Assembly (NCBI RefSeq): GCF_016679925.1
Contig: NZ_JAEQBW010000012.1
Coordinates: 1 to 64,000, forward strand
Direction of reading: 5' to 3'
Origin: Marivirga aurantiaca
GTDB taxonomy: Bacteria; Bacteroidota; Bacteroidia; Cytophagales; Cyclobacteriaceae
Length of the DNA: 64,000 nt
The translations under genes were made by a program, and so were the position numbers. Under the pieces are notes generated by a model. It was not told the origin of the DNA. It saw only the letters and a program-made list of their open reading frames with translations, and ran no database searches. Positions 51,270 to 61,749 of this stretch are shown here, piece after piece (position 1 is the stretch's first letter; each line of letters begins with the position of its first letter).

Positions 51270-54092
51270 TCACCTATTACAAATAGTCCTGAACTCACAA
51301 TATTGGCAATTTTCAATTTTGTCGGTTTGGTCAAAGGGCTGTGGACTGGCAAAAAGCTCGATTAATACAGCTTGTAATCCCTCTTCAAATTCATCCATTA
51401 AAGGTAAGGCATTGGTCAGTTCATCCTTTCCCATTTTGAGCTTCTCTGAAAAATCTGTGGTAAACAACCCTTTGCCATTGTACAAGCCGGGAACCAATGA
51501 TTTACCTTCCGGCATTCCTGATTTCTTCAGGTAAAGATAGGCGTACATCAATGTCTGCATGGCTGCTCCGTTGCGTTTAGGGTGATCACGATCAAACAAG
51601 CTGGGGACATCCGGGAATTTTACTTCATCTCCTCCGGATTTGTAATCAATCACCCGAATGCTTTCTCCTAATTGATCCAACCGGTCAATTGTACCATATA
51701 GAAAAACAGACAAGTTATCTGCCAATGGAAACTCTACTATATATTTCCCATCTTCTTCTACTTCCAGAACAGTAAAAGGGGCTATTCGGGCGTCATAATC
51801 CAAAATCCGATCTACCATGCGCTTTACAACATCCCGAATGATGATATTACGGCCTTCAAAATCAAACTTCTCACCTTCTTTGCCATACAATTCATGAAAC
51901 TCCTTTTCAATCAGGGCCAAAGAGTTTTTCTTAAGCCCGGTTATTTCATCAGTAGACAATTTCTTTCCAAGCAATGGTTTGTACAAATCCTCCATCACAT
52001 GATGCAGAATATTACCGAAATCAGCTGCATCAAGCTCCTCACTTACTTCCTCTTTTTCTTTCAAACCGGCAATATACCGGAAGTAAAACTGCAAACGACA
52101 ATTGAAATAAGTCTTTAAAGCCGAAGCAGACAATTTACGTTTACCAGGCTGGCAATATTCATTTAATATCTTCCAAATGCTATCGTCTTTTTCAATCAGA
52201 ATGGGTACCGCTGTAGCCGCTTGAGGATTCTGGTTAAGCATTTGTTGATGCACATTCCTGGTTTTCACCCCCAACTCATACTTTAGTTGTAATAGGTAAC
52301 GACTTGGCTCCCCTCCTTTTCCTCCACTGTTGTCGCTATTATACATTAAATGCAATTTTTTACTGCGCTGCAATAGTCGATAGAATAAATAAGCATAAAT
52401 GGCATCCCGCTGTTCCAGTGTAGGAAGCCCATAAGCTTTGCGAATGTTGTAAGGAATAAAAGATTGTGTATTGGCTCCTCCCGGAAAGTTGTCCTCACTC
52501 ATACTAAGGAAGTAAACATTTTCAAAATCCAGATTGCGAGATTCCAGCACACCCATAATTTGTAGCCCTTCTAATGGTTCCCCGGAGAATGGCACACGTA
52601 ATGATTGGATAATCCTGTTAAACAGCCGGATGAAAGCGTTGATATCCAATTCCAGTCGAAACTGCTCTACAATTTTCTCTAATTGTTGTATGTGTTTATA
52701 AATTTCGGAAATAAATTCCTGCTCTGTTGCTTCCAGTTTTTCCTCGTGCACATATTGTAGAACCTGCTTCAGATAACTAAAATAATTATCTGAAGCATCT
52801 TTAAAAATCAATTGGTTAAGTAGGTGCTCAGAAGCTTTCAAATCGCTCAGTCCAACTCTGATCATATTTTGTTTCTCTATATGATCAATGTTATACCTTA
52901 CGGCCTCTTTCAAAATATTCCCCACAAAAGGATGCTTCAAAATCTTTAGAACATCCCGATGATTAAAACTAAGTTGAAATTTCTCTCCCCTTTTATTTTT
53001 CTGCAACTGAAGACAGGCATGCATGAGTTGATAAATGGATGCAAAGCGCAAAGGATAACCCATCGTAACATTCACTTTCTGTACTTCTTTGGGGAGCGCA
53101 TAGAGCACCGGAAAAAGCAAACTTTCATCTCCTAATATGATGGCGGTTTTTTCAGGCAAATCAAGTGCTTCTCCCTGAAGCAATTGCCCCAGGAATTTGG
53201 CCTGAGCTATATTCCCCTTTACTTCGGTCACATAAATTTGAGGACTCTCTTTTATAATTCGATCAGGCATCTCCTTAGGAAATGTATTAGCTAAAACAGA
53301 TTGCTTTTTGTATTCCCTAAAGAAATTCCCGGCTTCCTGACTGGTTTGTTCCGGGGCTGCATAATAGGCATCTATATCCCAAAAAACTTTTGCACCTTGC
53401 TTCACCGCTTCTGAAATAATAACCTCCTCTGTTTTAGTAAGAGCATTAAAACCTGCAAAAACCAGTTTTCCGGTGATCATCACTTTTCCGGCTTTCAACC
53501 TCTCTGTATACTCCCGATAAAGCATCCCATTATAGGCTTTATTCTCCGATAAAAGCCTGGCTTTAAAATCTTTGTAAACAGGAAACAAGATATCCCAATT
53601 CCTACGAAACTTCTCCTGAGCAGCTTTAGGCTTAGCCTCAAAACTTTTCCAGAAACGCTCAATCAATGCAATCTGCTCAGGGAGTAAAAAGTCAGTATTA
53701 GCCATTTGCTTCCATTCTGACAGATTAGCAAAAAGGGGCCTGGCATCAGCCATGTAATGATCCACATCGTTAAAATCCTTTACCAGCAAATCTCCCCAAA
53801 AATAAAACTGCTCAAAATTCTCCTTGAAAGGAGCATGCTTTTGGAACACCTCATGAAGCGAAAATACAAGGCTCAACTGGTCAGGAACAGCAAAATCACT
53901 CTGTTGCTTCACAAAATCTTCTATGGACATCACTTCTGGAGCCCAGATGGGTTTGTTGATCAATTTCCTCAATGCCCTGTTAAAAAACAAGCCTGCACGC
54001 CTGTTCGGGAAAATGATCTGCCAATCAGCTATACTTTCACCTAAGTCAGCATATAATTTATGGGCTATTTCTTCTAGAAATGTATGGGTCAT
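51270..54092 (-). CDS. addB: AddB-like PD-(D/E)XK nuclease
   Basis: 940 residues. Large helicase-like N-terminal region (FPNRRAGLFFNRALRKL near residue 30), then a C-terminal RecB-type nuclease domain with IRVIDYKSGG. Four cysteines match the iron-sulfur staple of AddB: one in YFNCRLQFYFR and three in CQYCEFRTIC at the very end. With the adjacent helicase it should form an AddAB/RecBCD-like complex that processes double-strand breaks. It lies 79 bases downstream of the AddA-like gene on the same strand. Confidence 0.88.
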   Translation of the reverse strand: MTHTFLEEIAHKLYADLGESIADWQIIFPNRRAGLFFNRALRKLINKPIWAPEVMSIEDFVKQQSDFAVPDQLSLVFSLHEVFQKHAPFKENFEQFYFWGDLLVKDFNDVDHYMADARPLFANLSEWKQMANTDFLLPEQIALIERFWKSFEAKPKAAQEKFRRNWDILFPVYKDFKARLLSENKAYNGMLYREYTERLKAGKVMITGKLVFAGFNALTKTEEVIISEAVKQGAKVFWDIDAYYAAPEQTSQEAGNFFREYKKQSVLANTFPKEMPDRIIKESPQIYVTEVKGNIAQAKFLGQLLQGEALDLPEKTAIILGDESLLFPVLYALPKEVQKVNVTMGYPLRFASIYQLMHACLQLQKNKRGEKFQLSFNHRDVLKILKHPFVGNILKEAVRYNIDHIEKQNMIRVGLSDLKASEHLLNQLIFKDASDNYFSYLKQVLQYVHEEKLEATEQEFISEIYKHIQQLEKIVEQFRLELDINAFIRLFNRIIQSLRVPFSGEPLEGLQIMGVLESRNLDFENVYFLSMSEDNFPGGANTQSFIPYNIRKAYGLPTLEQRDAIYAYLFYRLLQRSKKLHLMYNSDNSGGKGGEPSRYLLQLKYELGVKTRNVHQQMLNQNPQAATAVPILIEKDDSIWKILNEYCQPGKRKLSASALKTYFNCRLQFYFRYIAGLKEKEEVSEELDAADFGNILHHVMEDLYKPLLGKKLSTDEITGLKKNSLALIEKEFHELYGKEGEKFDFEGRNIIIRDVVKRMVDRILDYDARIAPFTVLEVEEDGKYIVEFPLADNLSVFLYGTIDRLDQLGESIRVIDYKSGGDEVKFPDVPSLFDRDHPKRNGAAMQTLMYAYLYLKKSGMPEGKSLVPGLYNGKGLFTTDFSEKLKMGKDELTNALPLMDEFEEGLQAVLIELFASPQPFDQTDKIENCQYCEFRTICNR

Positions 54093-54171
54093 CTTATTGT
54101 AGATCTCTTTAATTGTGTTGGGGTTTTCTCTTATTTTGTAAAGTAGAATACGGCAGTTTCCTATAATTAAA

Positions 54172-57100
54172 CTAAACCGCTTCCACTATTTCCAAAGGGT
54201 CTAGATAAGCTATATGGGCTGTTACTTTCTCATATCCCATCTTTTTCAGGCTTTTTTGGTAAAAACGAACTTGTCGTGCATGTTTCTCATCTTTGAGTCC
54301 TGTTTTAAAATCCAGTATTTTGGCTTCACTTCCTTTTACCAACACCCTATCCAATCGAATGAGAGAACCATCTGTTAATAAAACCGGGACTTCTGTTTTC
54401 ACTTGCCAATCCGTTTTAAACCATTCCAATAAGGGGCTTTCTTTTTGTAAATTACCTTCTACCAATTGTACCACCCTTTGATAATCTTCACTGCTCATCA
54501 TTTCTTCTGCTTCCAGCTTTCGTAGCAAAACAGGCAATTCCTCCACCTGATTTAATTTAGAAAAAATATTATGGACTTGAATCCCTATGTCGGTTTTTGA
54601 AAGCCCTTCTTCCACTTTCAGTACATGGGATTGCTTTATCTGTAACTTCTCCTGCCATTGGTGGCTTTCATAATATCTCAAATCAACTGTTTTCAGCTGA
54701 TCAGCTTCGTCAACATCTTTACCTTCTTTGCCCATTTGAATAAAATCAGCCTTGTCTCCCATCACTAAGCTTTGGCTTTCTTCATTCCAAAAATCTGTTT
54801 GTTGCTCTGCATACTTTTTAAGCAAACATGAAATATATTGCGCACTTGATTTAGCAGTTGTATTTACTAACAAAGCATCTCCAGCCCTGGTAAGTGCTAC
54901 ATACAATAAGTTCATATTATCCAAAAAGCTTTTAACTTCTTCCTCCCAATAATCAAGAGCGAAAACAGAATTCTTTAATGAGGCATTATGCTTAATGGGT
55001 AAATAAGGAACTTCTGCGAATTGTGTATTTTCAGTGTTCACCCACAAGGTAGGTGCTATGGTAGCATGATGTGTAATTGACCAATCAAGTAGAGGAACCA
55101 TACAAACTTTAAACTCTAACCCTTTGGCTTTATGAATAGTCATCATACGGGCTGCATTTTCTCCGGCTTGTAATTTAATGGCATAAGACCCCTGATTCTG
55201 TTCCCACCATTCCATAAAATCCGGAATACCTCCCTTATTTCCGAAATCCAATAGCACATCCTGAAAAGCAGATAAATAGGCTTTTTCCTGATGAATATTC
55301 TTTAGCTGAAAAATCTGAATAAGGCGCTCGCTCATCTCCAAAAGGTTGAGACTCAACAATTGCTTTTTCGTTTCAATAAATTGCTCAGGCAGGTGCATTT
55401 CCCCGCTATCCACCTTTACAATTTCATGCACGGTCAAGTCCTCTCTGCCGATTATTTTTTGATAATAGAATTTAATCTGCGCCAGGGAGATGTTATCCTC
55501 TGTATATAAGTATCGAAAACAGTTTAATAGAAAATTGACAATATGTGCACTATTTAGCAAAAGTGTTTCATCAGAAATCACATTATATTGATACTTTCGC
55601 GCCTTTTCAGGCTGTTCCAGTTGATACATCTCCAGGAAATCCTGTATTTCTATTCCTTCCTTTTTTGATCTGATCAATATACCCACATCCTGCAACTTAA
55701 TACCTGCGTCTTGTAGTTGTTCTATATCCTGTACAAATTGATACAAAGCAGGCTCTCTCCAGGATATTTTCTCCCCCATCTCGTTTTCCTCCTCTTCAAA
55801 GAATCGTAGCGCTACATAACCACTGTAAGGATAGGAGTTTTGTTTTTTCTGTGCTACATCATCATAAGCCATGGCCAGGTCATCTAGCAGGTTTTCTACT
55901 TCCATTGTAAAGGAATTAGAACTTCTTGTCAGTGCATATTCCTTTACAAGGCCCGGCAATTGTTGAAAAAGCTGGTTATTAAAATCAATTACATTAGGCT
56001 TACTTCGGTAATTATGTACCAGCGATTGCTCCTCATAAAAATGTGATGGAATATCTTCCCTCAGCCCTTTGAGTAACAAACGCCAGTCACCCCCGCGCCA
56101 GCGGTAAATAGATTGCTTAATATCCCCTACCACCAGATTCTCATTGCCCTCTGCCAAAGAATTTTCTATTAATGGTTTAAAGTTCTGCCATTGCAAGGTG
56201 GAAGTGTCCTGAAATTCATCCATTAGGAAATGATCGTAGAAACTGCCCATTTTTTCATACACAAAAGGGCTTTCCGAAGGATCCGAACCTATAATTTCAT
56301 TTAAGAATTGAGTAGTATCTGATAAAAACTGAATCCCTTCCTCCTGTTTATAATCTTGCATGCGTTCATTAAAATGCCAGCTTATTCCAAGTAAATAAAT
56401 ATTCTTAAGGATGTTTTGGGCGGAAATATATGCTTTCTGATTAAATTCAATATAGTCGATAGCATTCTGGAAATAATCTAATAAACCATCCTGTGCCAAT
56501 TGAAAAATCTCATCTTTCCGTTTAGAGGATTTAGCGGCTAATTTTTCTCCACCGCTATCAATTGCAGCAATAACCCGTGCTTTGATTTCGAAATCCCTGC
56601 AGTCTTTCTGAATTTTATTAAAGAAATTAGGGGCAGAACTAGCACCATAGCTAAAGTCGAGAATGGTCAATCCTCTACTTTCAATTAATCGTATAGCCTC
56701 TTTTCCTATTTCATCCAGATCATCCTCAAATTGACTGGTAATGCTGTACAATCTGGATTTGAAGGACTTGAGTTTTTCAGTGTTATTAATGGATTCACCT
56801 AAAGCTTTTTCCTTTACCTTAAAGTCATCGGACATCAACTCTTTTGTAAAAGAAATCACATCCCTTCGCACGTCCCATTTACCTTTTTGCTCAAGCTTAT
56901 CAATAGAGAATTCTAGGAGCCAATCTCTCAGAGGTTGATTATGACTTAAATCTTCCATCAATAAATCAACAACTGCGTTACGTACCTCATCCGTATTGAG
57001 TAGCAATTCACCATCTCCTTGCAAACTTAACTCCCTGGCAAATGATCGCATGACATTTTGAAAAAACCTATCAATGGTTTGTACAGAAAAACGGCTATAA

Positions 57101-57399
57101 TTATGAAGAATAGCTACCAAAAGATTATTGGCAGCTGTTTGCAACTGCCGTGCCTCTAAATTTAAAAGAGCCATAAGTTGGTCACCCATGCCAGCAACAT
57201 TTCCACTACTGAATTGAAAAAGATTTTGAACAATCCTTTCCTTCATTTCCTGAGTAGCTTTATTGGTAAAGGTTACTGCGAGTATTTTTTTGAAATGTTC
57301 GGGAGATATAAGTGCCAGCTTAAGATATTCCCGGGTAAGGGTGAATGTTTTACCGGAACCGGCTGAAGATTTATATACAGTAAAAGACTTTTTTCCCAT
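54172..57399 (-). CDS. addA: AddA-like UvrD/RecB-family helicase-nuclease
   Basis: 1075 residues. Walker A SSAGSGKTFTLTREYL with Lys17. Motif II DEFQDTSTLQWQNF (about residue 395), motif III region VVGDIKQSIYRWRGGD, and late motifs MMTIHKAKGLEFKVC and LLYVALTRAGDALLV. The C-terminus contains a nuclease-like IRLDRVLV and KILDFKTG. It is the helicase partner of the downstream AddB-like protein and supports recombinational repair. Confidence 0.92.
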   Translation of the reverse strand: MGKKSFTVYKSSAGSGKTFTLTREYLKLALISPEHFKKILAVTFTNKATQEMKERIVQNLFQFSSGNVAGMGDQLMALLNLEARQLQTAANNLLVAILHNYSRFSVQTIDRFFQNVMRSFARELSLQGDGELLLNTDEVRNAVVDLLMEDLSHNQPLRDWLLEFSIDKLEQKGKWDVRRDVISFTKELMSDDFKVKEKALGESINNTEKLKSFKSRLYSITSQFEDDLDEIGKEAIRLIESRGLTILDFSYGASSAPNFFNKIQKDCRDFEIKARVIAAIDSGGEKLAAKSSKRKDEIFQLAQDGLLDYFQNAIDYIEFNQKAYISAQNILKNIYLLGISWHFNERMQDYKQEEGIQFLSDTTQFLNEIIGSDPSESPFVYEKMGSFYDHFLMDEFQDTSTLQWQNFKPLIENSLAEGNENLVVGDIKQSIYRWRGGDWRLLLKGLREDIPSHFYEEQSLVHNYRSKPNVIDFNNQLFQQLPGLVKEYALTRSSNSFTMEVENLLDDLAMAYDDVAQKKQNSYPYSGYVALRFFEEEENEMGEKISWREPALYQFVQDIEQLQDAGIKLQDVGILIRSKKEGIEIQDFLEMYQLEQPEKARKYQYNVISDETLLLNSAHIVNFLLNCFRYLYTEDNISLAQIKFYYQKIIGREDLTVHEIVKVDSGEMHLPEQFIETKKQLLSLNLLEMSERLIQIFQLKNIHQEKAYLSAFQDVLLDFGNKGGIPDFMEWWEQNQGSYAIKLQAGENAARMMTIHKAKGLEFKVCMVPLLDWSITHHATIAPTLWVNTENTQFAEVPYLPIKHNASLKNSVFALDYWEEEVKSFLDNMNLLYVALTRAGDALLVNTTAKSSAQYISCLLKKYAEQQTDFWNEESQSLVMGDKADFIQMGKEGKDVDEADQLKTVDLRYYESHQWQEKLQIKQSHVLKVEEGLSKTDIGIQVHNIFSKLNQVEELPVLLRKLEAEEMMSSEDYQRVVQLVEGNLQKESPLLEWFKTDWQVKTEVPVLLTDGSLIRLDRVLVKGSEAKILDFKTGLKDEKHARQVRFYQKSLKKMGYEKVTAHIAYLDPLEIVEAV

Positions 57400-57454
57400 G
57401 TAGGGAAATTAATTATTCCGGGGGTAAATAAAAAATTAGTAGGGGTATTAGGTA

Positions 57455-57601
57455 TTAAAAGATGTGATATAAAATAATTGTAAAGGCCACAATTGATTGC
57501 ACTCCGATAATTATAGCGGATATTTTATTCTCTCTTGATCTGTTAAAAGAAAAAGTAGAAAAGAAAGATTTATTCAGTTTCAACTTTGTAGAATTAGGCA
57601 T
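57455..57601 (-). CDS. possible 48-residue single-TM protein
   Basis: The frame begins MPNSTKLKLNKSFFSTF and ends with a hydrophobic stretch (ISAIIIGVQSIVAFTIILYH). One transmembrane segment and a basic, polar N-terminus are visible. The start is an ATG. Family unknown. It lies upstream of the AddA-like gene on the same strand, with 55 bases between them. The composition is plausible but the length makes chance possible. Confidence 0.4.
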   Translation of the reverse strand: MPNSTKLKLNKSFFSTFSFNRSRENKISAIIIGVQSIVAFTIILYHIF

Positions 57602-57761
57602 GTTTTATTTATTGAAAAACAAATATAATATCATACATCCGATAAATCCTCAACAAAATAAGAAATTATTTCATTTTCATAAATAAGAAATAATTATTAT
57701 CAAATTAATTCTATATGAGGGGCTAATTTAAATATTTAATGTAGTAATTCACCTCAAAATC

Positions 57762-58328
57762 TTACATATCTTCTATCCCGGTTACACCTCCTGAAACTAT
57801 AAATTTCATGGCTGTGGTACCATTTACATCCCACGGTTGAACCAGTTCATTGGCAACAATTAAAATGTTTCCTGAGAAATTATAGGAATGTGGTAAGTAT
57901 ACTGAACAATAGCCTGGTAAATTGATACCAGCTAAATCGTCTTGAGTAATAAAGCCAGGTTTCATGATTTTGCCAAGACCATCAAACTGTACCATTACCG
58001 GCTTATTGAATTTTCGTTTATCCCCTACAAAGGCACCAATAAGATCTTTAATAGAATTATAAATAAGACTTAATAGAGGGACTTTATTGATGAATTGGTC
58101 AAAAAGCTCAATAAAAGGCTTCATAAAATAAGTGGAGGCAAGGTATCCAACTCCAATAATACCTGATATAAGGATAATCACTCCCAGCCCGGGTATGTTA
58201 AATGGCAATAAACCATCTACCCATATAAAAACCACCTGGATTACCATTATAGTAAAAGCAATAGGAGCTACAAATAATACTCCTCTAAAAAAATAGGACA
58301 ATGCTTTATTAAAGAAAGAATTTTTCAT
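57762..58328 (-). CDS. DUF502-family membrane protein
   Basis: 188 residues from the ATG at 58328; a TTG seven codons earlier is possible. Two transmembrane segments near the N-terminus (~10-35 and ~45-65) are followed by a conserved region with PLLSLIYNSIKDLIGAFVGDK and a C-terminal soluble part ending GGVTGIED. DUF502 proteins are found in many bacteria and plants with an unclear role in membranes. It is separated by a strong terminator from the nqr operon upstream, so it is expressed independently. Confidence 0.9.
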   Translation of the reverse strand: MKNSFFNKALSYFFRGVLFVAPIAFTIMVIQVVFIWVDGLLPFNIPGLGVIILISGIIGVGYLASTYFMKPFIELFDQFINKVPLLSLIYNSIKDLIGAFVGDKRKFNKPVMVQFDGLGKIMKPGFITQDDLAGINLPGYCSVYLPHSYNFSGNILIVANELVQPWDVNGTTAMKFIVSGGVTGIEDM

Positions 58329-58365
58329 ACAAGTAAAATGAAGTGACAAAAAGAGAATTAAAAAC

Positions 58366-58396
58366 GAAAAAAGCCCTGATGCACTACATCAGGGCT
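58366..58396 (-). terminator. terminator of the nqr operon
   Basis: AGCCCTGATG (58372-58381) pairs with CATCAGGGCT (58387-58396). On the minus strand it is followed by TTTTTTCG, 29 bases after the nqrE stop codon. Confidence 0.92.
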
Positions 58397-58424
58397 CTAA
58401 ATATATTTTAAAATCATTAGTCAA

Positions 58425-59036
58425 TTAAATGGAAATCCCCATAAAAGACATGAAAGCTATTCCCATTAAACCAGTAATTAACATAGTAATACCCAGCCCT
58501 TTTAATCCATCAGGGACATTTGAATATTTTAATCTCTCACGTATTGCAGCTAATGCAATGATAGCAAGAAACCAACCAATACCAGAAGCAAAACCGTACA
58601 CAGCAGATTCTGCTAAATTATATTCTCTTTGAGCCATAAAAAGGGAAGATCCTAATATGGCGCAGTTCACAGCAATCAATGGCAAGAAAATACCCAATGA
58701 CCCATACAGTGCCGGAGAGAATTTCTCAATAACCATTTCCACTAATTGCACCATAGAAGCAATAACTGCAATAAACATGATAAAGCTCAAAAAGCTTAAA
58801 TCAACCTCTGCTAATGAGGGATTAATCCAGGCTAAAGCCCCTTCGTTTAATACATATTCTTGCAATAACCAGTTTACAGGAACTGTAATGGTTAAAACGA
58901 AAATTACTGCCAATCCTAATCCGAAAGCTGTGCTTACTTTTTTGGATACCGCTAAAAAAGAACACATGCCCAAAAAGTAGGCGAAAACCATGTTCTCAAT
59001 AAAAATTGCTTTGATTCCTAAATTTACTAAATCCAT
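58425..59036 (-). CDS. nqrE: Na+-translocating NADH-quinone reductase subunit E
   Basis: 203 residues with six transmembrane segments. Beginning [21 protein letters not shown] is the NqrE signature, with the conserved cysteine of the intramembrane iron centre in GMCS, and a second in VNCAILG. It pairs with NqrD to carry electrons and sodium across the inner membrane. It is the last gene of the operon here, followed by a terminator. The nqrF gene expected next in many genomes is absent. Confidence 0.97.
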   Translation of the reverse strand: MDLVNLGIKAIFIENMVFAYFLGMCSFLAVSKKVSTAFGLGLAVIFVLTITVPVNWLLQEYVLNEGALAWINPSLAEVDLSFLSFIMFIAVIASMVQLVEMVIEKFSPALYGSLGIFLPLIAVNCAILGSSLFMAQREYNLAESAVYGFASGIGWFLAIIALAAIRERLKYSNVPDGLKGLGITMLITGLMGIAFMSFMGISI

Positions 59037-59055
59037 TTTTAAAATATTTTAGCGA

Positions 59056-59742
59056 TTAATTTTCTACGTAACCAGTCTTGTTCCTCTGAACCCATATAAT
59101 CAGTCCTAAGACGAAAAAGGCTCCAACAGGAGTAACCATGATACCATTAGCCTGGTAGTCAAAACCTACCCATCCTTCAGATGAAAAACCAATAGCTTCG
59201 AATACTTTATACCCAAAGATGGCACCTGAACCAAACAATTCCCTAAAGAAGGCAACAGCTAATATAACCCAGGCATAGCCAAGTCCACTACCAAGTCCGT
59301 CAAGGATTGAATCGTAAGGTTTATTTCCCGAAGCAAAGGCCTCAAGTCGGCCCATAATAATACAGTTGGTAATGATCAAACCCACAAACACACTGAGTTC
59401 TTTATACATATCAAAAGCATAAGCCTTCAATACTTCATTTACTAATGTTACCAAGGTAGCAATTACTGCTAGTTGAACTATTATCCTTACCCTTCCCGGT
59501 ATTAATTTTCGCATAGCCGAAATGGAAAGGTTGGAAAACACTATTACAAAAATCACAGCAATGGACATTACCATTGTTGGTTTCATTTGTGTAGTAACAG
59601 CTAATGCCGAACATATACCCAACACTTGTATAGTGATAGGGTTATCATCATTTAAAGGGTCTGAAACAAGGCTCTTTCTTCTTTTTGATAATAAAGCCTC
59701 AGACTCTTTTTTAATCGGTTTTTCTACAGTTTCTGTACTCAT
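59056..59742 (-). CDS. nqrD: Na+-translocating NADH-quinone reductase subunit D
   Basis: 228 residues with six transmembrane segments. LGICSALAVTT near the start and VGLIITNCIIMGRLEAFA carry the two conserved cysteines that, with those of NqrE, hold the iron cluster. It forms the antiporter-like pair with NqrE. It is 20 bases from nqrE and 18 from nqrC in the operon. The N-terminal ~35 residues are charged and longer than in some homologues. Confidence 0.97.
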   Translation of the reverse strand: MSTETVEKPIKKESEALLSKRRKSLVSDPLNDDNPITIQVLGICSALAVTTQMKPTMVMSIAVIFVIVFSNLSISAMRKLIPGRVRIIVQLAVIATLVTLVNEVLKAYAFDMYKELSVFVGLIITNCIIMGRLEAFASGNKPYDSILDGLGSGLGYAWVILAVAFFRELFGSGAIFGYKVFEAIGFSSEGWVGFDYQANGIMVTPVGAFFVLGLIIWVQRNKTGYVEN

Positions 59743-59760
59743 AATTAAAATATCAAAATA

Positions 59761-60510
59761 TTAAAGAGTGGCTGTTGCACCCTGCTTGTTAAAGTACGGC
59801 TGATAGTATTTGAAATATTTCTTCAACATTTCATTCACTCCAGTTCCGGTAATAGTAGCTCCCGACATTCCATCTATATGGTGCTCATCAAGCTTGCTTT
59901 CCGGATTATTTTCTCCTTTCAACATTTGAACTGAAACAAGTTCGCCTTGTTCGTTATACAATTCTTTTCCTTTATAACGTTCCTGAACTTCGCTCTCAGT
60001 GATTCTGGCCCCTAGACCGGGAGTTTCCCCAGCGTGACCAAATTTAGCTCCTTTTATTTCCTTTCCCTGAGTATCCAAAGCTATAAAACCCCAGATATTA
60101 TCCCAAAGTCCGTTGCCATACACAGGTAAAATATAAGACTCCACTTCATCCCCTGCATTTTCTCCAAAATATTTAAAAACAGGATAAAGCCTTTCTTCAG
60201 GGGATTTTTTAAATTGCTTTTCAACGTTCACATCTTCTGCAACAATGGCATTTCCTTCACTGTCTTCAGTTACAACATTACCTTCAAAATCAACAACTTC
60301 AGATTTGATTACCCTATCATAAACTTCAAGAACATCAAAGTCTTTATCATCTATATCCATTACTGCACCTAAAATTTGCTTTTTAGTATCCAGCTCTACT
60401 GATTTCTTTTGTTGTGGGGCTAATCCCTCGGATGTAGCCGCTAAAAGTCCGCCAAGAACAACTGTTAAGATGACGGAAAATAATATCACATAATAATTAG
60501 ACTGTCGCAC
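59761..60510 (-). CDS. nqrC: Na+-translocating NADH-quinone reductase subunit C
   Basis: 249 residues. One N-terminal transmembrane segment (~7-25), then a periplasmic domain with the covalent FMN-binding motif DGMSGATITGTG near residues 210-221 (Thr as attachment residue). Its start overlaps the nqrB end by 14 bases. A 30-residue insertion around FEGNVVTEDSEGNAIVAED lengthens the periplasmic part. It carries electrons between NqrD/E and NqrB. Confidence 0.97.
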   Translation of the reverse strand: MRQSNYYVILFSVILTVVLGGLLAATSEGLAPQQKKSVELDTKKQILGAVMDIDDKDFDVLEVYDRVIKSEVVDFEGNVVTEDSEGNAIVAEDVNVEKQFKKSPEERLYPVFKYFGENAGDEVESYILPVYGNGLWDNIWGFIALDTQGKEIKGAKFGHAGETPGLGARITESEVQERYKGKELYNEQGELVSVQMLKGENNPESKLDEHHIDGMSGATITGTGVNEMLKKYFKYYQPYFNKQGATATL

Positions 60511-61690
60511 GTTTTAACCTCCTGTTTTTATTTGATTGAACAACATAATGATCTATTAATGGTGCAAATACATTCATTAATAGGATAGCCAACATAATCC
60601 CTTCAGGATATGCAGGGTTTACTACCCTGATAATTACAGTTAATACACCAATTAGAATCCCATAAATCCACTTACCTGTTTCGGTATGCGCTGCTGATAC
60701 TGGGTCTGTTGCCATGAATACTGCACCAAAAGCAAGTCCTCCCATTACCAGGTGATAATGAGCAGGCAAGTCCATGAATGCATTATAACCAATTGCGTTA
60801 AATCCTAACCCCATTAACCATGCACCTAGAAACACACTCAATACAATTTTCCAGCTTCCAACACCTGTAATAATTAATATCAACGCCCCTATTAATACAC
60901 AAAGAGTAGAGGTTTCGCCAATTGAACCCGGTATGGCTCCCAGGAACATGTTTTGGAAAGAAAACATTCCTTCTGCCCAAAAATTTGAAAATGCTTCTAA
61001 TACAGTTCCTGTACCCGCTAAAGCGGTGTCATAAGCAATAGCCAAAGCTGTTGCGCCAGTATATCCATCAACAGGAGTAGCATCACCAATATAAGTCCAA
61101 ACACTACCTGATATATCAGTAGGATAAGCAAAATATAAAAATGCTCTGGCTGTTAATGCTATATTCAATATATTCATTCCTGTACCACCAAAAACTTCTT
61201 TAGCAATAATTACAGCAAAAACTGTAGCCAAAGCCACTTGCCATAATGGAATAAAAGGAGGCATAATTAAAGCAATTAACATACCCGTCACCAAATAACC
61301 CTCATTTACAGGGTGATTACGAATAACACATATAGCAAATTCAGTTCCCAAGCCTACTGCATAGGAAACTATTACAATAGGTAAAGCTTGAATAGCTCCT
61401 ATGCCCACTTTTTGCATAAAAGTAGCTGTTTCACCTATAGCCAGAAAATGTTGGTGCCCTATATTCCATATACCAAAAAGCAAACAAGGGATCATTGCGA
61501 TCACTACCGTGATCATTGTTCTTTTCAGGTCATTTGCATCACGAATTTGCACTCCCTTTGAAGGGGTAACTAATTTTGGTCTGAACAAAATGGTTCTATG
61601 ACCTTCGTATAAGGTATAATATTTCTCGTATTTCCCCCCTTTTTCAAAAAGAGGTTCAATTTTATCGAAGAATTTCTGTATTGGATTCAT
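60497..61690 (-). CDS. nqrB: Na+-translocating NADH-quinone reductase subunit B
   Basis: 397 residues with about 9-10 transmembrane segments. The covalent FMN site is in VDGYTGATALAIA, with Thr as attachment residue. The charged N-terminus (IEPLFEKGGKYEKYYTLYEG) is typical. It is the main sodium-translocating and quinone-facing subunit. It lies 59 bases downstream of nqrA. Confidence 0.97.
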   Translation of the reverse strand: MNPIQKFFDKIEPLFEKGGKYEKYYTLYEGHRTILFRPKLVTPSKGVQIRDANDLKRTMITVVIAMIPCLLFGIWNIGHQHFLAIGETATFMQKVGIGAIQALPIVIVSYAVGLGTEFAICVIRNHPVNEGYLVTGMLIALIMPPFIPLWQVALATVFAVIIAKEVFGGTGMNILNIALTARAFLYFAYPTDISGSVWTYIGDATPVDGYTGATALAIAYDTALAGTGTVLEAFSNFWAEGMFSFQNMFLGAIPGSIGETSTLCVLIGALILIITGVGSWKIVLSVFLGAWLMGLGFNAIGYNAFMDLPAHYHLVMGGLAFGAVFMATDPVSAAHTETGKWIYGILIGVLTVIIRVVNPAYPEGIMLAILLMNVFAPLIDHYVVQSNKNRRLKRATV

Positions 61691-61749
61691 ATTATATTAT
61701 ATAATTTTAAAGGACGTTAAACATGCAATGAGCAGTTTAATCATCGGTA

